Shown here: positions 1 to 8,680 of the stretch, one piece after another
Layout: each line of letters begins with the position of its first letter
Position numbering within the stretch: the stretch's first letter is position 1
Source of the DNA: Streptomyces sp. ISL-43
Lineage (GTDB): Bacteria > Actinomycetota > Actinomycetes > Streptomycetales > Streptomycetaceae
Direction: 5' to 3'
Length of the DNA stretch: 64,000 bases
NCBI RefSeq assembly: GCF_018614195.1
Contig: NZ_JAGGOT010000032.1
Location: 62,001-126,000, forward strand
Notes under the pieces: generated by a model
The model's database searches: none
What the model was told of the DNA's origin: nothing
Seen by the model: only the letters and a program-made list of their open reading frames with translations
Made by a program: the position numbers and the translations under genes

Positions 1-684
1 TGCGAGCGTGGTCGCCTGACGGATCGTCTTGTACCGCTCGATGCAGACCAGGTCGGTGCGGGGCACCATGACCTCGCGCACGAGGGTGTCGCCCAGCTCG
101 AAGACCTGGTGCACCATCCGGCGCTCGTCGTCCTCGATCAGCGATTCCTTCTCCGCCAGGTCGACCATGGCGCGCAGCTCCGCCTCGGAGGCGAAGGGCC
201 CCTTGCGGAAGCCCTTTCCGGGCGTGAGCGCGTTGCCGATGAGGATCAGCAGCTGCGGGATCGGCCCCATGACGCGGGCGAGCGGTACGAGGACGTACGC
301 GGCCGCCGTCGCGGTGTTCAGCGGGTGCTGGCGGCCGATGGTGCGCGGAGAGACGCCGACCGCCACGAACGAGACCAGCACCATCACGGCGATGGCCACG
401 AACAGCGCGGTCCAGTTCTCCCCGAACTCGTCGAGGCAGACGTACGTGACGAGCACGCCCGCCGCCATCTCGCAGGTGACGCGGACCAGCAGCGCGACGT
501 TGACGTAGCGGGTGGGGTCGGCGGCGACCTGGGCGAGCTTCGCGCTGCCGCGCCGGCCCTCCCGTACGGCCTGTTCGGCGCGGAAGGCGGAGATCCGGGC
601 GATCCCGGACTCGGCGCATGCCGCGAACCAGGCCACCACGACGAGCAGGACGGCCCCGGTGATCAGCTGAGGGGCGCCGGTCAC
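1..684 (-). CDS. Hemolysin/CNNM-family membrane protein (DUF21-CBS), C-terminal part cut off
   Basis: Integral membrane protein of the HlyC/CorC (CNNM) family, proposed in other bacteria to act in Mg or Co efflux. The 228 visible residues begin at a GTG that forms a GTGA overlap with the ybeY stop. A first hydrophobic segment lies near residues 8-25 and further segments run to about 150; this is the DUF21 domain. An acidic linker (SLIEDDERRMVHQVFELGD) then leads into the start of the CBS pair (VREVMVPRTDLV). The rest of the CBS domains and the CorC_HlyC domain lie beyond the left edge. Coupling to ybeY and phoH is the usual Streptomyces arrangement. The family is clear; the transported ion is not known. 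Confidence 0.88.
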   Translation of the reverse strand, partial: MTGAPQLITGAVLLVVVAWFAACAESGIARISAFRAEQAVREGRRGSAKLAQVAADPTRYVNVALLVRVTCEMAAGVLVTYVCLDEFGENWTALFVAIAVMVLVSFVAVGVSPRTIGRQHPLNTATAAAYVLVPLARVMGPIPQLLILIGNALTPGKGFRKGPFASEAELRAMVDLAEKESLIEDDERRMVHQVFELGDTLVREVMVPRTDLVCIERYKTIRQATTLA

Positions 685-1178
685 GAGACGGTCGGTGCCG
701 GGGACGGGCCGGTCACGCCGCGCTCGCCGCGCCAGCCGTCGACGATGGCCGCCTGGAGGCCGAACATCTCGGCCTTCTCGTCCGGCTCCTCGTGGTCGTA
801 GCCGAGCAGGTGCAGCACCCCGTGGACGGTCAGGAGCTGGAGCTCCTCGTCCATGGAGTGCCGCGTCGGCGCGTCCTCGCCCTGCTTCTTCGCCACTTCG
901 GGGCAGAGGACGATGTCACCGAGGAGCCCCTGCGGGGGCTCCTCGTCGTCCTTCGACGGCGGACGCAGTTCGTCCATCGGGAAGGACATGACGTCGGTGG
1001 GTCCGGGCAGATCCATCCACTGGATGTGGAGCTGCTCCATCGCCTCCTCGTCGACGACGATGACGGAGAGCTCCGAGAGCGGGTGGATCCGCATCCGGGT
1101 GAGCGCGTAGCGGGCGATGTCGAGGATCGCCTGCTCGTCGACCTCGGTTCCGGACTCGTTGTTGACGTCGATCGACAT
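681..1178 (-). CDS. ybeY: Endoribonuclease YbeY (16S rRNA maturation)
   Basis: Single-strand-specific zinc endoribonuclease involved in 16S rRNA 3'-end maturation and ribosome quality control. The 165-residue protein carries the family signature HGVLHLLGYDH, with zinc ligands at His119, His123 and His129. A conserved TDVMSFP stretch lies near residue 61. The ATG at 1178 was chosen because the protein then begins MSIDVNNES, as in relatives; the longer open frame upstream is phoH sequence in another frame. It lies 13 nt after the phoH stop and overlaps the next gene by GTGA, so phoH-ybeY-hemolysin is very probably one transcript. Confidence 0.95.
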   Translation of the reverse strand: MSIDVNNESGTEVDEQAILDIARYALTRMRIHPLSELSVIVVDEEAMEQLHIQWMDLPGPTDVMSFPMDELRPPSKDDEEPPQGLLGDIVLCPEVAKKQGEDAPTRHSMDEELQLLTVHGVLHLLGYDHEEPDEKAEMFGLQAAIVDGWRGERGVTGPSPAPTVS

Positions 1179-1191
1179 GGTGCGCTGGGGT

Positions 1192-2238
1192 CTACTTCCG
1201 CTGGTAGCCGTTCCGGGACTGCTTCGCGTCCTGGCTGTCGTCGTACTTCTCGTACGCGTCGACGATACGGCCGACCAGCTTGTGCCGGACGACATCCTCG
1301 GACGTGAGCCGCGAGAAGTGGATGTCCGGAACCCCTTCGAGGATCTCCTGTACCTGGCGCAGACCGCTCTTGGTGCCGCCCGGCAGGTCGACCTGGGTGA
1401 CGTCACCGGTGACGACGATCTTCGATTCGAAGCCGAGCCTGGTCAGGAACATCTTCATCTGCTCGGGGCTGGTGTTCTGCGCCTCGTCGAGGACGACGAA
1501 CGCCTCGTTCAAGGTGCGACCCCTCATGTACGCGAGGGGGGCCACCTCGATGGTTCCCGCCGCCATGAGCCGCGGGATCGAGTCCGGGTCGATCATGTCG
1601 TGGAGCGCGTCGTAGAGCGGGCGCAGGTACGGGTCGATCTTGTCGAAGAGCGTTCCCGGCAGGAAGCCGAGGCGCTCGCCGGCCTCGACGGCGGGGCGGG
1701 TCAGGATGATCCGGCTGACCTGCTTGGACTGCAGGGCCTGGACCGCCTTGGCCATGGCGAGGTAGGTCTTGCCGGTACCGGCGGGGCCGATGCCGAAGAC
1801 GATCGTGTTCTTGTCGATCGCGTCGACGTACCGCTTCTGGTTGAGGGTCTTGGGACGGATGGTGCGGCCGCGGCTGGAGAGGATGTTCTGGGTGAGCACC
1901 TCCGCGGGCGTCTCGTCCGGTCCCTCGCCGTTGCCGCTCGACTTGAGCATGGCGATCGAGCGTTCCACTGCGTCCTCCGTCATCGGCTGCCCGGTGCGGA
2001 GCACCAGCATCATCTCGTCGAACAGGCGCTGGATCAGAGCGACTTCCGCCGCCAGCCCGAGCGCGCTGACCTGATTGCCCCGAACATGGATGTCGGCCTC
2101 CGGGAAGGCCTTCTCGATCACGCGCAACAGGGCGTCGCCCGAGCCGAGGACGGACACCATCGGGTGGGCTGCCGGGACGGTGAAGTGGGCTCGCGCCTGC
2201 CCCGGCGCGGGGGTCTGGGCTGTCGGTGTCTGAGTCAT
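1192..2238 (-). CDS. PhoH-like P-loop ATPase (PhoH/YlaK class)
   Basis: Cytoplasmic ATPase of the PhoH family, probably acting in RNA metabolism together with YbeY; PhoH-YbeY adjacency is widespread in bacteria. The protein has 348 residues. Walker A is GPAGTGKT at residues 151-158, and Walker B is FVVLDEAQN at about 248-256. A conserved ILTRPAVEAGERLGFLPG block follows Walker A. The start at 2238 gives MTQTPTAQ; an upstream in-frame ATG adds only Arg-rich, non-conserved residues. First gene of the phoH-ybeY-hemolysin unit. The family is certain, but the precise substrate is not established. Confidence 0.93.
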   Translation of the reverse strand: MTQTPTAQTPAPGQARAHFTVPAAHPMVSVLGSGDALLRVIEKAFPEADIHVRGNQVSALGLAAEVALIQRLFDEMMLVLRTGQPMTEDAVERSIAMLKSSGNGEGPDETPAEVLTQNILSSRGRTIRPKTLNQKRYVDAIDKNTIVFGIGPAGTGKTYLAMAKAVQALQSKQVSRIILTRPAVEAGERLGFLPGTLFDKIDPYLRPLYDALHDMIDPDSIPRLMAAGTIEVAPLAYMRGRTLNEAFVVLDEAQNTSPEQMKMFLTRLGFESKIVVTGDVTQVDLPGGTKSGLRQVQEILEGVPDIHFSRLTSEDVVRHKLVGRIVDAYEKYDDSQDAKQSRNGYQRK

Positions 2239-2448
2239 GGGCCGGCACTGTGGCCTGCGCATACCTCCCACTGAGGGGCCGCGCCGATCGACGGCCTCCG
2301 GACTTCCAAGCGTACGTCGCCGCCGCCGCATCCCCGAGGGGTTTTACCGGGTCCCGCGCCGGGCCCCCCACGGGGCTGCGCGCGGCCCCCAAACCGGCCC
2401 CGGCCCCTCACACCCGGCCCCGCACCCGCCCCGCGCGCCACCCCGCCC

Positions 2449-3588
2449 CTACGCCGGCCGCCGGAAGCCGATCGTCGGGACCGCCCGGCGCCGGCTGGCC
2501 GGGGCCGCGCCCGGCGGGACCAGGTCGTCGAGGAAGCCGTACCGCCCGCGCAGTTCTTCGGGTGCGGTGCGCCACCAGTGGGCTACCTCCGGCCAGCCGG
2601 GGGCCGACAGCGAGCCGCCGAACTCCTGCACCGACAGGGCCGCCGTGAGGCCCGCGAAGGCGAGCCGGTCCGCCAGCGGCCATGCGGCGAGGGTGCCGGT
2701 GAGGAAGCCCGCCACGTACACGTCGCCCGCGCCGGTCGGGTCGAGGGCGTCGACCGTGATCGCCGGGACCTGCGCCGTCTCCCCGGTCCGCCCGTCCACC
2801 GCGTACGAGCCCTCGGCGCCCATGGTCACCACCGCGATCGGGACCTTCTCGGCCAGCGCCCGGGCCGCCGCGCGCGGGCAGTCGGTGCGCGTGTAGGCCA
2901 TCGCCTCCCCCGCGTTGGGCAGGAACGCCTCGCAGTGCTCCAGGTCGGCCAGCGCCCCCAGGTCCCACCGCCCGCTCTCGTCCCACCCGACGTCGGCGAA
3001 GACCCGCGCCCCGTCCCGGGCCGCCTCGGCCACCCACGGCTCGCCTCCGCCCAGGCCGAGCGAGGCCACGGCCGCGCGGGTGCGGGGCGGACACTGCGGG
3101 AACGGCCCGGGGCCCGCCGGGGGCGGGGCCTCGTGGCCGTGCGAGACCATCGTGCGCTCGCCCTCGTAGGCCATCGAGACGGTGACGGGGCTGTGCCAGC
3201 CGGGCACGGTCCGTGACATCGACAGGTCGATGCCCTCGCCCTGTTCGAGCGCGTCCCAGCAGTACTCGCCGTAGTGGTCGTCCCCGAAGGCGGCGGCGAG
3301 GCAGGTGCGCAGGCCGAGGCGGGCGAGGGCGGTGGCCATGTTGGCGACGCCGCCGGGGCTGGAGCCCATGCCGCGCGCCCAGGACTCCGTACCGCGCACG
3401 GGGGCCGAGTCGAGGCCGGTGAAGATGATGTCGAGGAACACGGCGCCCGTCAGGAAGACGTCGCAGTCCGGCTCTTGGGGGTCGCGCAGCGGGCCGAGCG
3501 GGTCCACGGCGGCGGTGCGGCTGTCCCGGCTGGTGCGACTGCTCACGATGTACTCCCCGTTCGGCACGCGTTTCGCTGGCGTGGTCAT
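2449..3588 (-). CDS. PfkB-family carbohydrate kinase
   Basis: Ribokinase-like sugar or nucleoside kinase that would phosphorylate a small hydroxylated substrate using ATP. The 379-residue protein shows the PfkB signature DPTGAGDVYVAGF at about residues 282-294, with the catalytic Asp in the GAGD motif. Near the N-terminus it has GGVANMATALARLG, the first family signature. The first roughly 40 residues are less conserved, so a later start is possible. It is transcribed away from the MFS gene across a 217-bp spacer that holds a CRP-like palindrome. The substrate cannot be told from the sequence. Confidence 0.87.
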   Translation of the reverse strand: MTTPAKRVPNGEYIVSSRTSRDSRTAAVDPLGPLRDPQEPDCDVFLTGAVFLDIIFTGLDSAPVRGTESWARGMGSSPGGVANMATALARLGLRTCLAAAFGDDHYGEYCWDALEQGEGIDLSMSRTVPGWHSPVTVSMAYEGERTMVSHGHEAPPPAGPGPFPQCPPRTRAAVASLGLGGGEPWVAEAARDGARVFADVGWDESGRWDLGALADLEHCEAFLPNAGEAMAYTRTDCPRAAARALAEKVPIAVVTMGAEGSYAVDGRTGETAQVPAITVDALDPTGAGDVYVAGFLTGTLAAWPLADRLAFAGLTAALSVQEFGGSLSAPGWPEVAHWWRTAPEELRGRYGFLDDLVPPGAAPASRRRAVPTIGFRRPA

Positions 3589-3692
3589 CTGCTCGACGTT
3601 TCCGGTCGACGTTCTTGGCGGGTCGTTTCTTCAATGGGGTTAACACACGCCCGCCGTGCGGCCCCTCCCTCCCGGGTGGACCCGGAATACAG

Positions 3693-3708
3693 TGTGACGC
3701 AGATCACC
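3693..3708. promoter_or_regulatory. CRP/FNR-type palindrome in the divergent pfkB/MFS spacer
   Basis: The sequence TGTGACGCAGATCACC contains GTGA, six bases, then TCAC. It sits between the divergent PfkB kinase and MFS genes and resembles the half-sites of CRP-family regulators. Inferred from the motif only. Confidence 0.4.
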
Positions 3709-3805
3709 ACCTGAACGCCCTTCTCCGAAGATCCGGCCGGTTGGTGGATATGAGCCCCGCGCTCTTGCGGAATCTCACGCTCCACCTTTGTCACCTGGAA
3801 CACCC

Positions 3806-5430
3806 GTGCCCGACCGCACCCCGCGCCGCCCGCCGCCTGGCCGCTCGTCGCGCTCTTCGCCGCCGGTTACGTCGCCCCGTACCTGCTGCCGACCGTCGTC
3901 GGGCGGCTCGATGCACACCTCCCGCTGAGCCCCGCGCAGGCCGGACTGATCGGCTCGGTCCTGCTGCTCGGCTCCGCCGCCGCCGGTTTCACCCTGGCCT
4001 CCCGCATCCCCCGCCACGGTCCACGGCCGCCGGCCCGGCTCGGGCTGCTGCTGTCCGTCCTCGGCTACGGCACCGCGGCCGCCACCCCGCTGCTCCCGCT
4101 CGTCGTCGCGGGCGCCGTCGTCGGCGGCTTCGGCTCGGGCGCGGCGACCGCCGTGGCCGCCTCCGGGATCGCCGCGCAGCGCGACCCGCACCGCACCTCC
4201 GCGCTGGGGCTGCTGTCGGTGTCGGCGACCGCCGGGGCCCTGTACCTGACCCTGCCCCGGCTCGGCGGCGGCCACGGGCTGCCCTTCGCGGCGATCGCCC
4301 TGGTCGCGGCGGTGTGCTGGCCCGCGACGGGCCGGCTCGGCGGAGCCGCCGCGCAGGGCCCGCGGAGCCGCCGGGCCGTACGGGTCTGCGGGCGGCTGCC
4401 GTACCCGCTCGCCGGGGTGGTGCTGGCCGGGGCCCTTGTGCTGTGGTCCCTCGCGCAGAACGCCCTGTGGGGCGTCAGCGGCCGCATCGGCGCGCAGCAG
4501 GCGGGCCTGTCCGAGGTCACCCTCGGCGTCGTCTTCGCCGCCTCGCTCGGCGCCGGGCTGCTCGGGGTCACCGCCGCCTCCGCGTTCGGGGCCCGCCTCG
4601 GCCGGGCGGTCCCGGTGGGCGCGGGCACGGCGGTCATCGCCTGCTGCGTGGTGCTGGCCTCCCGGGCGGACGGCCTGGCCGCCTTCGCCGCCGGGGAGAT
4701 CTTCTGGAACGCGGTCTACCCCGTCGTGCTCTCCTACGCCATCGGCCTCGCGGCCGCCCTCGACCCGCGCGGCCGCTGGGCCGTCCTGGTCGGCTCCGCG
4801 TCCTCGCTCGGCGTGGCCTGCGGGCCCGTCACCGGGAGCCTGCTCGCCGAGGGCGCCGGGTTCCCGGGCATGGGCCTGGTCCTCGGCGGCCTGCTGCTGG
4901 CCGTGGCCGCGCCGATGACCGCCGTCGCCCTGCACGTCGGCGGACGCCCGCTGGTCCCCGGCTCGGTGTGGCGGCGCGGAGGGGCCCCGGCGGCCGTGCC
5001 GGCCGCCGGCGCGGGCGCCCCGACGGGTGCGGTGCCCCGGGTCGGCGCGCCCGAGCTGGAGGTCGCCGAGATCGCGCTCCGCCGCGCGCGCTCCCCGGGC
5101 CGGCCCCCGCTGCGGGTGCTGCTGCTCTCCCCGGCGGCCGCCCGCCGCTCACGCGAGCAGGCTTCGCGGCGGGTCCGGTCCGGAGTCTGCGCAACGACCG
5201 GGCCGGGTCCGGGGTCGGACCCCGGCCCCGGCACCGGGCCGGCTCTCAGGCCCGCTTCGGCACGGGAACCCGTACGAGGTCGGCGGCGATCGTCAGCTCG
5301 CCCTCGAAGCCGGCCGCTCGGGCCTGGCGTTCGAACTCCGACGGATCGCCGTAGCGCTGCGAGAAGTGCGTCAGCACGAGGTGCCGCACGCCCGCGTCCC
5401 GCGCCACCCGGGCGGCCTGTCCGGCGGTGA
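3806..5430 (+). CDS. MFS transporter, with an apparent frameshift near its start
   Basis: Major facilitator superfamily permease; the substrate is unknown. The hydrophobic frame (WPLVALFAAGYVAPYLLPTV, then about ten more helices up to GMGLVLGGLLLAVAAPM) runs from about 3840. Between the in-frame stop at 3751 and the first helix, that frame has no ATG, GTG or TTG. A good GTG at 3806 lies one frame away, and one missing base near 3835-3842 would join the two. The next possible in-frame start, GTG 4153, would remove the first helices. The 3' end is also odd: the frame stays open to 5430, 185 nt into the opposite-strand RNase Z gene. Either the gene is degenerate or the sequence has an error. Confidence 0.6.
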
Positions 5431-6151
5431 GGTGGCCGTGGTCGGTGGCCAGCCGGACGTCCTCGTCGAGGAACGTCGATTCGATCACCAGCATGTCGCA
5501 GCCCGCCGCGAGCGTTTCGACGCCCTCGCAGAGCCGGGTGTCCATCACGAAGGCGAACCGCTGCCCGGGGCGCGGCTCGCTGACGTCTTCGAGGGTGACC
5601 TCCCCGAGGCGGCCCTCGCGCTGGATGAGGCCCACGTCGGGCCCCTTGATCCCGTGGAGCGCGAGCAGTTCGGGCCGTATCCGGCGGCCGTCGGGCTCCG
5701 TGACCCGGTAGCCGAAGGACTCCACCGGGTGCGAGAGCCGTACGGCGTCCAGGGTGTAGGAGTCGGTGCGCGCCAGCACGCCGTCCCCGGCCACCGGTTC
5801 CTCGGCCATCTCCACGGTCTCGCGGTAGGCCGTGGCGTAGCGCAGCCGGTCGAAGAACTTCTGCCCGGAGGCCGGGTAGTGGGCGCTGACGGGGTGCGGG
5901 ACCCGGTCGAGGTTGATGCGCTGGATCACCCCGGCGAGGCCGAGGCTGTGGTCACCGTGGAAGTGGGTGACGCAGATCCGGTTGATGTCGTGGGCGGCCA
6001 CTCCGGCGCGCAGCATCTGGCGCTGGGTGCCCTCGCCGGGATCGAAGAGGATGCCCTCGCCGTCCCAGCGCAGCAGGTAGCCGTTGTGGTTGCGGTGGCG
6101 GGTGGGCACCTGGCTGGCGGTGCCCAGGACCACGAACTCTCGTACGGACAC
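5246..6151 (-). CDS. rnz: Ribonuclease Z (tRNA 3' endonuclease)
   Basis: Metallo-beta-lactamase-fold endonuclease that removes the 3' trailer from tRNA precursors lacking an encoded CCA. The protein has 301 residues. The metal motif THFHGDHSLGL starts at residue 62, with His63, His65, Asp67 and His68 as ligands. Later blocks MDTR, ESTFL and LTHFSQRYGD match the family. GTG start at 6151, three bases after the HIT gene stop, so the two are probably cotranscribed. Both tRNA-Ala genes in this window do lack an encoded CCA, consistent with a need for this enzyme. Confidence 0.95.
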   Translation of the reverse strand: MSVREFVVLGTASQVPTRHRNHNGYLLRWDGEGILFDPGEGTQRQMLRAGVAAHDINRICVTHFHGDHSLGLAGVIQRINLDRVPHPVSAHYPASGQKFFDRLRYATAYRETVEMAEEPVAGDGVLARTDSYTLDAVRLSHPVESFGYRVTEPDGRRIRPELLALHGIKGPDVGLIQREGRLGEVTLEDVSEPRPGQRFAFVMDTRLCEGVETLAAGCDMLVIESTFLDEDVRLATDHGHLTAGQAARVARDAGVRHLVLTHFSQRYGDPSEFERQARAAGFEGELTIAADLVRVPVPKRA

Positions 6152-6154
6152 GGC

Positions 6155-6514
6155 TTATCCCGGGGGCCACTCGAAGCCGCGGCCGCCCAGGACGTGCGCG
6201 TGGGCGTGGAAGACGACCTGGCCGGCTCCGGGGCCGGTGTTGAAGACGAGCCGGTAGCCGCGGCCGGTGAGCCCCTCCTCGGCGGCGACCTCGCCTGCCT
6301 CGCGCAGCACGTCGGCGGTGATCTGGGGCTCGGCGGCCGCGAGGGAGGCGGCGTCGGGGTAGTGCACCTTCGGAATGACGAGGACGTGGGTGGGCGCCTG
6401 CGGGTTGATGTCGCGGAAGGCGACGGTCGTCTCGGTCTCGCGGACGATCGTCGCGGGGATCTTCCCCGCGGCGATCTTGCAGAACAGGCAGTCGGCCTGC
6501 GGTTCCCCGGCCAT
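6155..6514 (-). CDS. HIT-family nucleotide-binding protein
   Basis: Histidine-triad hydrolase or transferase acting on nucleotide phosphoramidates and related AMP conjugates. The 119-residue form begins MAGEPQADCLFCKI and has the catalytic triad HAHAHVLGG at residues 103-111. A CxxC pair at residues 9 and 12 is typical of the HINT-like branch. The ATG at 6514 is preferred because GAAGGG lies about 9 nt upstream; a longer in-frame start at 6559 adds 15 non-conserved residues. It is followed after 3 nt by rnz. Upstream lies a 17-bp tandem repeat array that separates it from rsmE. Confidence 0.92.
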   Translation of the reverse strand: MAGEPQADCLFCKIAAGKIPATIVRETETTVAFRDINPQAPTHVLVIPKVHYPDAASLAAAEPQITADVLREAGEVAAEEGLTGRGYRLVFNTGPGAGQVVFHAHAHVLGGRGFEWPPG

Positions 6515-6591
6515 TGCTGAGCCCTTCGTGACAGTGATCGGTTCCGGCATCGTATCCACCGTCGCCGGTCGGACCCGTCACGACCAGCGGC

Positions 6592-6688
6592 CCGTCAGGA
6601 CCGGCAGTCCGTCAGGACCGGCAGTCCGTCAGGACCGGCAGTCCGTCAGGACCGGCAGTCCGTCAGGACCGGCAGTCCGTCAGGACCA
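6592..6688. repeat. 17-bp tandem repeat array overlapping the 3' end of rsmE
   Basis: Five exact copies of CCGTCAGGACCGGCAGT run from 6592 to 6676, followed by a partial sixth. The rsmE stop codon (6680-6682) falls inside the partial copy. A 15-base stretch, GACCAGCGGCCCGTC, occurs at both edges (6582 and 6684), exactly 102 bp or six units apart. This suggests expansion from the rsmE terminus. Confidence 0.9.
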
Positions 6689-7423
6689 GCGGCCCGTCCT
6701 GGCCAGCAGGACCGCGGCGGCCGCCGTGCCGGCCGTGGAGGTGCGCAGCACCGAGGGGCCCAGCCGGTACGGGTGGGCCCCGGCCGCCGCGAAGGCGGCG
6801 AGCTCCTCCGGCGAGACTCCGCCCTCGGGCCCGACCACCAGGACGACGGAGCCCGCGGCGGGCAGCTGCGCCGTGGCCAGGGCGCCCGAGGGGGTGTCGC
6901 GGTCCTCGTGCAGGACCATCGCCAGGTCGGCCCCGGCGAGCAGCGCCGCGACCTGCTTGGTCGACATGGCCTCCGCGACCTCGGGGAAGCGCACCCGGCG
7001 GGACTGCTTGCCCGCCTCCCGCGCGGTCGCCCGCCACTTGGCGAGGGACTTGGCACCGCGGTCGCCGCGCCACTGGGTGATGCAGCGCGAGGCCTGCCAG
7101 GGCACGATCGCGTCGACGCCGGTCTCCGTCATGGTCTCGACGGCGACCTCGCCGCGGTCCCCCTTGGGCAGGGCCTGGACGACGGTGATCCGGACGGCCG
7201 GCTCCGCCTCCTCGAAGACCCCGGACACCGAGACCACGAGCCGGTCCTTGCCCTCGGCCGCCTTCACTACGGCCTCGGCCCAGCCGCCCCGGCCGTCGGC
7301 GAGCACGACGGCCTCGCCCGGGGTCAGCCGCTTCACGGAGACCGCGTGCCGGCCCTCGGGGCCGTCCAGGACGAACTCCGGCCCCGCGGGGACCTCCTCG
7401 ACCACGAACACGGGGGCGGTCAT
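6680..7423 (-). CDS. rsmE: 16S rRNA m3U1498 methyltransferase RsmE
   Basis: SPOUT-class methyltransferase that adds a methyl group at N3 of U1498 in 16S rRNA using S-adenosylmethionine. The protein has 247 residues. An N-terminal PUA-like part (GRHAVSVKRLTPGEAVVLADGRGG) is followed by the trefoil-knot domain with VVGPEGGVSPEEL and LGPSVLRTSTAGTAAAA near the end, the family's SAM-binding loops. Its ATG overlaps the stop of the upstream nitronate monooxygenase gene as ATGA, so the two are translationally coupled. The stop codon lies inside a 17-bp tandem repeat, so the gene's tail and downstream spacer look recently rearranged. Confidence 0.94.
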   Translation of the reverse strand: MTAPVFVVEEVPAGPEFVLDGPEGRHAVSVKRLTPGEAVVLADGRGGWAEAVVKAAEGKDRLVVSVSGVFEEAEPAVRITVVQALPKGDRGEVAVETMTETGVDAIVPWQASRCITQWRGDRGAKSLAKWRATAREAGKQSRRVRFPEVAEAMSTKQVAALLAGADLAMVLHEDRDTPSGALATAQLPAAGSVVLVVGPEGGVSPEELAAFAAAGAHPYRLGPSVLRTSTAGTAAAAVLLARTGRWS

Positions 7424-8511
7424 GACGCACTCCTCATCTGCATTGTCTTCAACGCGTGCTGCGCTGCGGCGAGTTCCGCCGCGAGCACCTCCACCAGCTC
7501 CCCGGCGGGCATCGCCCGCGACAGCCGGTGCCCCTGACCCGCCCACAGGGCCATGCCCTGCGGGTCCCCGGCCGCGGCGGCGGCCTTGCGCAGCGGCGAG
7601 GTCAGGTGGTGGACCTGCGGGTACGCGGCCGGGGCGTACGGGCCGTGCTCGCGCATGAACCGGTTGACCAGCCCCCGGGCCGGCCGCCCCGAGAAGGCCC
7701 GGGTCAGCTCCGTGCGGACGAACAGCGGGTCGGTCAGCGCCTTCTTGTGCAGCGGGTCGGCGCCGGACTCCGGGCAGGCCAGGAACGCCGTGCCGAGCTG
7801 CGCGGCCTCCGCGCCCGCCGCGAGCAGCGCGGCGATCTGCGAGCCGCGCATCAGACCGCCCGCCGCGATGATCGGGAGGGCCACCGATTCGCGTACCTGC
7901 GCCACGAGCGCGAGCAGGCCGACGCCCGCCGTGCCGTCGGCCTGCGGGTCGTCGCGGTGGGTGCCCTGGTGGCCACCGGCCTCCAGGCCCTGGACGCAGA
8001 CGGCGTCCGCCCCGGCGCTCTGCGCGGCGCGGGCCTCCTCGACCGAGGTCACGGTGGCGATCGTGTACGTACCGGCCTTGCGCAGGCAGGTGAAGGCCGC
8101 GGGCGAGGGCAGTCCGAAGGTGAACGAGACCACGGGTACCGGGTCTTCGATGAGGATGGCGAGTTTCGCGTCGTAGCCGTCGTCGCAAGTGCCGAGGAGG
8201 TCCTCCTCCGCGAGGGAGATCCCGTACCATCCGGCCTCGCTCGCGAGCTGTCCGCGGTACACCTCCAGCGCGGCCGGGTCCACGGAGGAGGCCTGCGGCA
8301 TGAAGAGGTTGACACCGAAGGGGCGGCGGGTGAGCGCGCGCAGCCGCTTGATCTCCTGGTACATGCCGTCGGCGGTTTTGTAGCCGCCGGCCAGGAAGCC
8401 CAGTCCGCCCGCTTCGCACACGGCGGCCGCGAGCGGCGGGCAGGACGCGCCGCCCGCCATGGGAGCCTGCACGATCGGGTACGCGAAGAGACCGTTCGGT
8501 GCGGAGGACAT
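7420..8511 (-). CDS. Nitronate monooxygenase (NMO/2-nitropropane dioxygenase family)
   Basis: FMN-dependent TIM-barrel flavoprotein that oxidises alkyl nitronates such as propionate 3-nitronate, a detoxification role. Using the start at 8511 (MSSAPNGLF) the protein has 363 residues. Family blocks visible are PIVQAPMAGG at about 12-21, GVNLF at 66, GLEAGGHQG at 175-183 with the catalytic-region His, and PIIAAGG for the phosphate-binding loop. An ATG three codons upstream (8520) is equally possible. It is translationally coupled to rsmE by an ATGA overlap; the functional link is unclear, but the pairing is common in Streptomyces. Substrate specificity is inferred from the family. Confidence 0.88.
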   Translation of the reverse strand: MSSAPNGLFAYPIVQAPMAGGASCPPLAAAVCEAGGLGFLAGGYKTADGMYQEIKRLRALTRRPFGVNLFMPQASSVDPAALEVYRGQLASEAGWYGISLAEEDLLGTCDDGYDAKLAILIEDPVPVVSFTFGLPSPAAFTCLRKAGTYTIATVTSVEEARAAQSAGADAVCVQGLEAGGHQGTHRDDPQADGTAGVGLLALVAQVRESVALPIIAAGGLMRGSQIAALLAAGAEAAQLGTAFLACPESGADPLHKKALTDPLFVRTELTRAFSGRPARGLVNRFMREHGPYAPAAYPQVHHLTSPLRKAAAAAGDPQGMALWAGQGHRLSRAMPAGELVEVLAAELAAAQHALKTMQMRSAS

Positions 8512-8612
8512 GAGCTGCATCGTGCCACGTCCCGCGCAGGGGGCCGAATCACGGCATTCGCCTGGCATAGTCCCCTTCACCGGATCGGCGAGAACCCGCC
8601 GTCACCTGCGCC

Positions 8613-8649
8613 GCGAGCCCGGTCCGGGGCATCCCCGGACCGGGCTCGC
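8613..8649 (-). terminator. Strong hairpin after dnaJ
   Basis: A perfect 17-bp inverted repeat (8613-8629 with 8633-8649) has a three-base loop. It lies 31 nt past the dnaJ stop. There is no U tract, as is usual for Streptomyces terminators. Confidence 0.75.
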
Positions 8650-8680
8650 AGGTGTTCGCGTACGTACGTCCGCGGGTGGC

